A program made the position numbers and the translations under genes. A model generated the notes under the pieces. The model was not told the DNA's origin. It did no database searches and saw only the letters and a list, made by a program, of their open reading frames with translations. From the NCBI RefSeq assembly GCF_008180155.1, contig NZ_VSZS01000058.1:115131-179130 (forward strand): a stretch of DNA of 64,000 nucleotides. Reading direction: 5' to 3'. Every line of letters starts with the position of its first letter. Within the stretch, counting starts at the first letter, position 1. Of this stretch, positions 61,689-64,000 are shown in pieces. The stretch comes from Neoaquamicrobium microcysteis (GTDB lineage Bacteria > Pseudomonadota > Alphaproteobacteria > Rhizobiales > Rhizobiaceae).

Positions 61689-63119
61689 ATGCCGATCGAA
61701 ATTCTCATGCCCGCCCTCTCGCCTACGATGGAAGAGGGCAATCTGGCCAAGTGGGTCAAGAAGGAAGGCGACAAGGTCGCCCCCGGCGACGTCATCGCCG
61801 AAATCGAGACCGACAAGGCGACGATGGAAGTCGAGGCCGTCGACGAAGGAACGCTGGGCAAGATCCTCGTTGCCGAAGGCACCGAAGGGGTGAAGGTCAA
61901 CACGCCCATCGCAGTGCTCCTGCAGGAGGGTGAGGACGCTAGTGCAGCTTCTGCAGCTGCAAAGGCGGAGGCGCCGAAGGAATCGAAGCCCGGCGAACCG
62001 GCGCAGGCCGAAGGGAGCGCTGGCGGCAAGGCGCGCGAGGCCCATGAAGAGCCGAGCGCGAGCAAGGATGCCGCCGTCCCTGCCGCGCCGAAGCTGGAAA
62101 TTGCGGCCGACCCGGACATTCCGGCGGGCACGGAGATGGTGCCGACCACGGTCCGCGAAGCGCTGCGCGACGCCATGGCCGAGGAGATGCGCCGCGACGA
62201 GGACGTCTTCATCATGGGTGAGGAAGTCGCGGAGTATCAGGGCGCCTACAAGATCACGCAGGGACTGCTGCAGGAATTTGGTGCCCGCCGCGTCGTCGAC
62301 ACACCGATTACCGAACATGGCTTTGCCGGTGTCGGCGTCGGGGCTGCGATGGCGGGGCTGAAGCCGATCGTCGAGTTCATGACGTTCAATTTCGCGATGC
62401 AGGCGATCGACCATATCGTCAACTCGGCCGCAAAGACGCTCTATATGGCTGGCGGCCAGATGGGCGCGCCCATCGTGTTCCGCGGCCCCAACGGCGCTGC
62501 CGCACGCGTGGCTGCGCAGCATTCGCAGTGCTACGCCGCGTGGTACGGGCATATTCCCGGCCTCAAGGTTGTGATGCCGTACACGGCGGCGGACGCCAAG
62601 GGCCTGCTGAAGGCCGCCATCCGCGATCCCAACCCGATCATCTTCCTTGAGAACGAAATCCTCTACGGTCAGACGTTCGACGTACCCAAGATGGACGATT
62701 TCGTTCTGCCGATCGGCAAGGCGCGCATCCACAAGAAGGGCAAGGACGCCACCATCGTCTCGTTCGGCATCGGCATGACCTACGTGGTCAAGGCGGAGCA
62801 GGAACTGCGTGGCATGGGACTGGACGTCGAGATCATCGACCTGCGCACGATCCGTCCGCTCGATTTCGACACGGTCATAGAATCCGTGAAGAAGACAAAC
62901 CGCCTTGTCGTGGTGGAAGAGGGCTTCCCGCAATCGTCGGTGGGCGACCACATCGCCAGCCAGGTGATGCAGCGTGCATTCGATCATCTCGATGCGCCCG
63001 TCATCACCATCGCCGGCAAGGATGTGCCGATGCCCTATGCCGCCAATCTCGAAAAGCTGGCGCTGCCGAATGTCGGCGAGGTCGTCGAGGCGGTCAAAGC
63101 CGTCACCTACCGTAGCTGA
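61689..63119 (+). CDS. pdhB: Pyruvate dehydrogenase E1 component, beta subunit with N-terminal lipoyl domain
   Basis: A 476-residue protein made of a lipoyl domain (1-80, lipoylated Lys43 in [11 protein letters not shown]), a flexible linker rich in Ala, Pro, Glu and Lys (about 80-150), and the transketolase-like E1-beta domain ([42 protein letters not shown] onward). The lipoyl extension on E1-beta is a known alphaproteobacterial arrangement. Its lipoyl DNA is nearly identical to that of pdhC. It follows pdhA after 14 bases with AGGGGGAGG. Confidence 0.98.
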   Translation: MPIEILMPALSPTMEEGNLAKWVKKEGDKVAPGDVIAEIETDKATMEVEAVDEGTLGKILVAEGTEGVKVNTPIAVLLQEGEDASAASAAAKAEAPKESKPGEPAQAEGSAGGKAREAHEEPSASKDAAVPAAPKLEIAADPDIPAGTEMVPTTVREALRDAMAEEMRRDEDVFIMGEEVAEYQGAYKITQGLLQEFGARRVVDTPITEHGFAGVGVGAAMAGLKPIVEFMTFNFAMQAIDHIVNSAAKTLYMAGGQMGAPIVFRGPNGAAARVAAQHSQCYAAWYGHIPGLKVVMPYTAADAKGLLKAAIRDPNPIIFLENEILYGQTFDVPKMDDFVLPIGKARIHKKGKDATIVSFGIGMTYVVKAEQELRGMGLDVEIIDLRTIRPLDFDTVIESVKKTNRLVVVEEGFPQSSVGDHIASQVMQRAFDHLDAPVITIAGKDVPMPYAANLEKLALPNVGEVVEAVKAVTYRS

Positions 63120-63133
63120 GGGAGGGCCGCGCG

Positions 63134-64000
63134 ATGCCTATCAACATCACCATGCCGGCCCTTTCGCCCACGATGGAAGAGGGCAATCTGGCCAAGTGGC
63201 TGGTCAAGGAAGGCGACAAGGTTTCGCCTGGCGACGTGATCGCCGAGATCGAGACCGACAAGGCGACCATGGAAGTGGAAGCCGTTGATGAAGGCACGGT
63301 TGCAAAGCTCGTCGTGCCGGCGGGGACGGAAGGCGTTAAGGTCAACGCGTTGATCGCGGTTCTCGCCGAGGAAGGCGAGGATGCCGCTGCCGCTGCCAAG
63401 GGTGGAGAAGCACCTCCAGCTAAAGCTGAGACGAAGGCAGAGCCGGCAAAGGCGGAAGCGCCCGCCAAGACCGAGGCTGATGCTCCGAAGTCGCAGCATC
63501 CTGCGCCGAAGCAAGAAAAGAAACAGGCTGAGACCTCCGGGGCGTCCGGTGGGCGCACCTTTTCATCGCCGCTTGCCCGCCGGATTGCGAAGGATGCCGG
63601 CATCGACATTTCCGCCGTTTCCGGTTCGGGGCCGAAGGGCAGGGTGGTGAAGGCCGATGTCGAGTCGGTTCTTGCCGGGGGCGGCAAGGCGGCACCTGCG
63701 TCGAAGGCTGCCGATGCCGCGGCGGCTCCGGCAGCAGGCGCGCCTGCACCGAAGCCGATGTCCGACGATGCTGTGCTCAAGCTGTTCGAGGAGGGCTCCT
63801 ACGAGCTCATCCCGCACGACAGCATGCGCAAGACCATCGCGCGCAGGCTGGTCGAAGCCAAAAGCACCATCCCGCATTTCTACCTCACGCTCGACTGCGA
63901 GATCGACGCGCTTCTGGCGCTGCGCAAGCAGCTGAATGACGCAGCCCCCACCCTCAAGGGCGAGAAGGGCGAAGAGCCGGCCTACAAGCTGTCGGTCAAC
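63134..64000 (+). CDS. pdhC: Dihydrolipoyl acetyltransferase E2 of pyruvate dehydrogenase (3' end outside window)
   Basis: The first 289 codons of E2. A lipoyl domain (1-80, Lys43 in [11 protein letters not shown]) is followed by an Ala/Pro/Lys/Glu linker, the peripheral subunit-binding domain (about 140-172, SSPLARRIAKDAGIDISAVSG), a second linker and the start of the catalytic domain (IPHDSMRKTIARRLVEAKSTIPHFYLTLDCEID). The active-site HxxxD lies beyond the window. GGAGGG precedes ATG 63134. The E3 gene probably follows downstream. Confidence 0.97.
   Translation, partial: MPINITMPALSPTMEEGNLAKWLVKEGDKVSPGDVIAEIETDKATMEVEAVDEGTVAKLVVPAGTEGVKVNALIAVLAEEGEDAAAAAKGGEAPPAKAETKAEPAKAEAPAKTEADAPKSQHPAPKQEKKQAETSGASGGRTFSSPLARRIAKDAGIDISAVSGSGPKGRVVKADVESVLAGGGKAAPASKAADAAAAPAAGAPAPKPMSDDAVLKLFEEGSYELIPHDSMRKTIARRLVEAKSTIPHFYLTLDCEIDALLALRKQLNDAAPTLKGEKGEEPAYKLSVN

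Overview
The window is a stretch of core chromosome from an alphaproteobacterium of the order Hyphomicrobiales (Rhizobiales), most likely a Mesorhizobium-like member of the Phyllobacteriaceae. The evidence is the gene content and order (rpsB-tsf-pyrH-frr-uppS-cdsA-rseP-bamA-lpxD-fabZ-lpxA-lpxI-lpxB-gltA, and gltX/comEC/lexA/moeA/moaC/trpC/trpD/ppiD), Rhizobiales-type families (EipB/DUF1849, DUF6105, DUF1489, LpxI instead of LpxH), an alphaproteobacterial direct-repeat SOS box (GTTC-N7-GTTC) before lexA, and an E1-beta subunit carrying its own lipoyl domain. I found no tRNA, rRNA, insertion sequence, prophage, CRISPR array or sign of recent transfer. Base composition is evenly GC-rich apart from short promoter regions.

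Layout. 1-3108 (minus): pyrB, a degenerate pyrC-like gene, plsY and the 5' end of dprA, with ATGA overlaps at each junction. 3244-8014: aidB, an AEC permease, two small membrane proteins, ruvX and a UPF0173 hydrolase. 8113-11940: gatC, a GNAT gene, gatA, a YdcF-like protein and DUF599. 12227-15918: a 42-residue membrane protein with its own terminator, sdaA, DUF1489, and a VWA protein overlapping a Tim14/Pam18-like membrane J protein. 15968-21103: a D,D-carboxypeptidase with a SPOR domain, a phasin, clpS and clpA. 21128-26864: small membrane protein, azlCD, HIT, a COG3146-type acyltransferase, a glycerophosphodiesterase, RidA, eipB, DUF4031. 27038-40348: the translation/envelope cluster. 40400-52245 (mostly minus): gltA, gltX, lexA, moeA, moaC, trpC, trpD and ppiD, with comEC on plus. 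52371-64000 (plus): tpiA, secG, pyrG, an alpha/beta hydrolase, a VOC protein with kdsA, a PRC-barrel protein, eno, ftsB, pdhA, pdhB and the start of pdhC.

Functionally the 13-gene block from rpsB to lpxB joins ribosome components, uridylate kinase, undecaprenyl and CDP-diacylglycerol lipid synthesis, outer-membrane protein assembly and lipid A synthesis. kdsA, pyrG, ftsB, the carboxypeptidase, ppiD and eipB add further envelope functions. tpiA, eno, pdhABC and gltA link lower glycolysis to the TCA cycle.

The window is mainly housekeeping and I do not claim a new system. The points most worth a second look are the VWA/Tim14-like J-protein pair, the metal-ligand-less PyrC homologue, the unannotated 42-residue membrane protein, several strong RNA hairpins at gene junctions (rpsB leader, tsf/pyrH, directly before the lpxD ribosome binding site), a PhaR-like site inside the phasin promoter, a CtrA-like box before bamA, and near-repeated DNA encoding the lipoyl domains of pdhB and pdhC.
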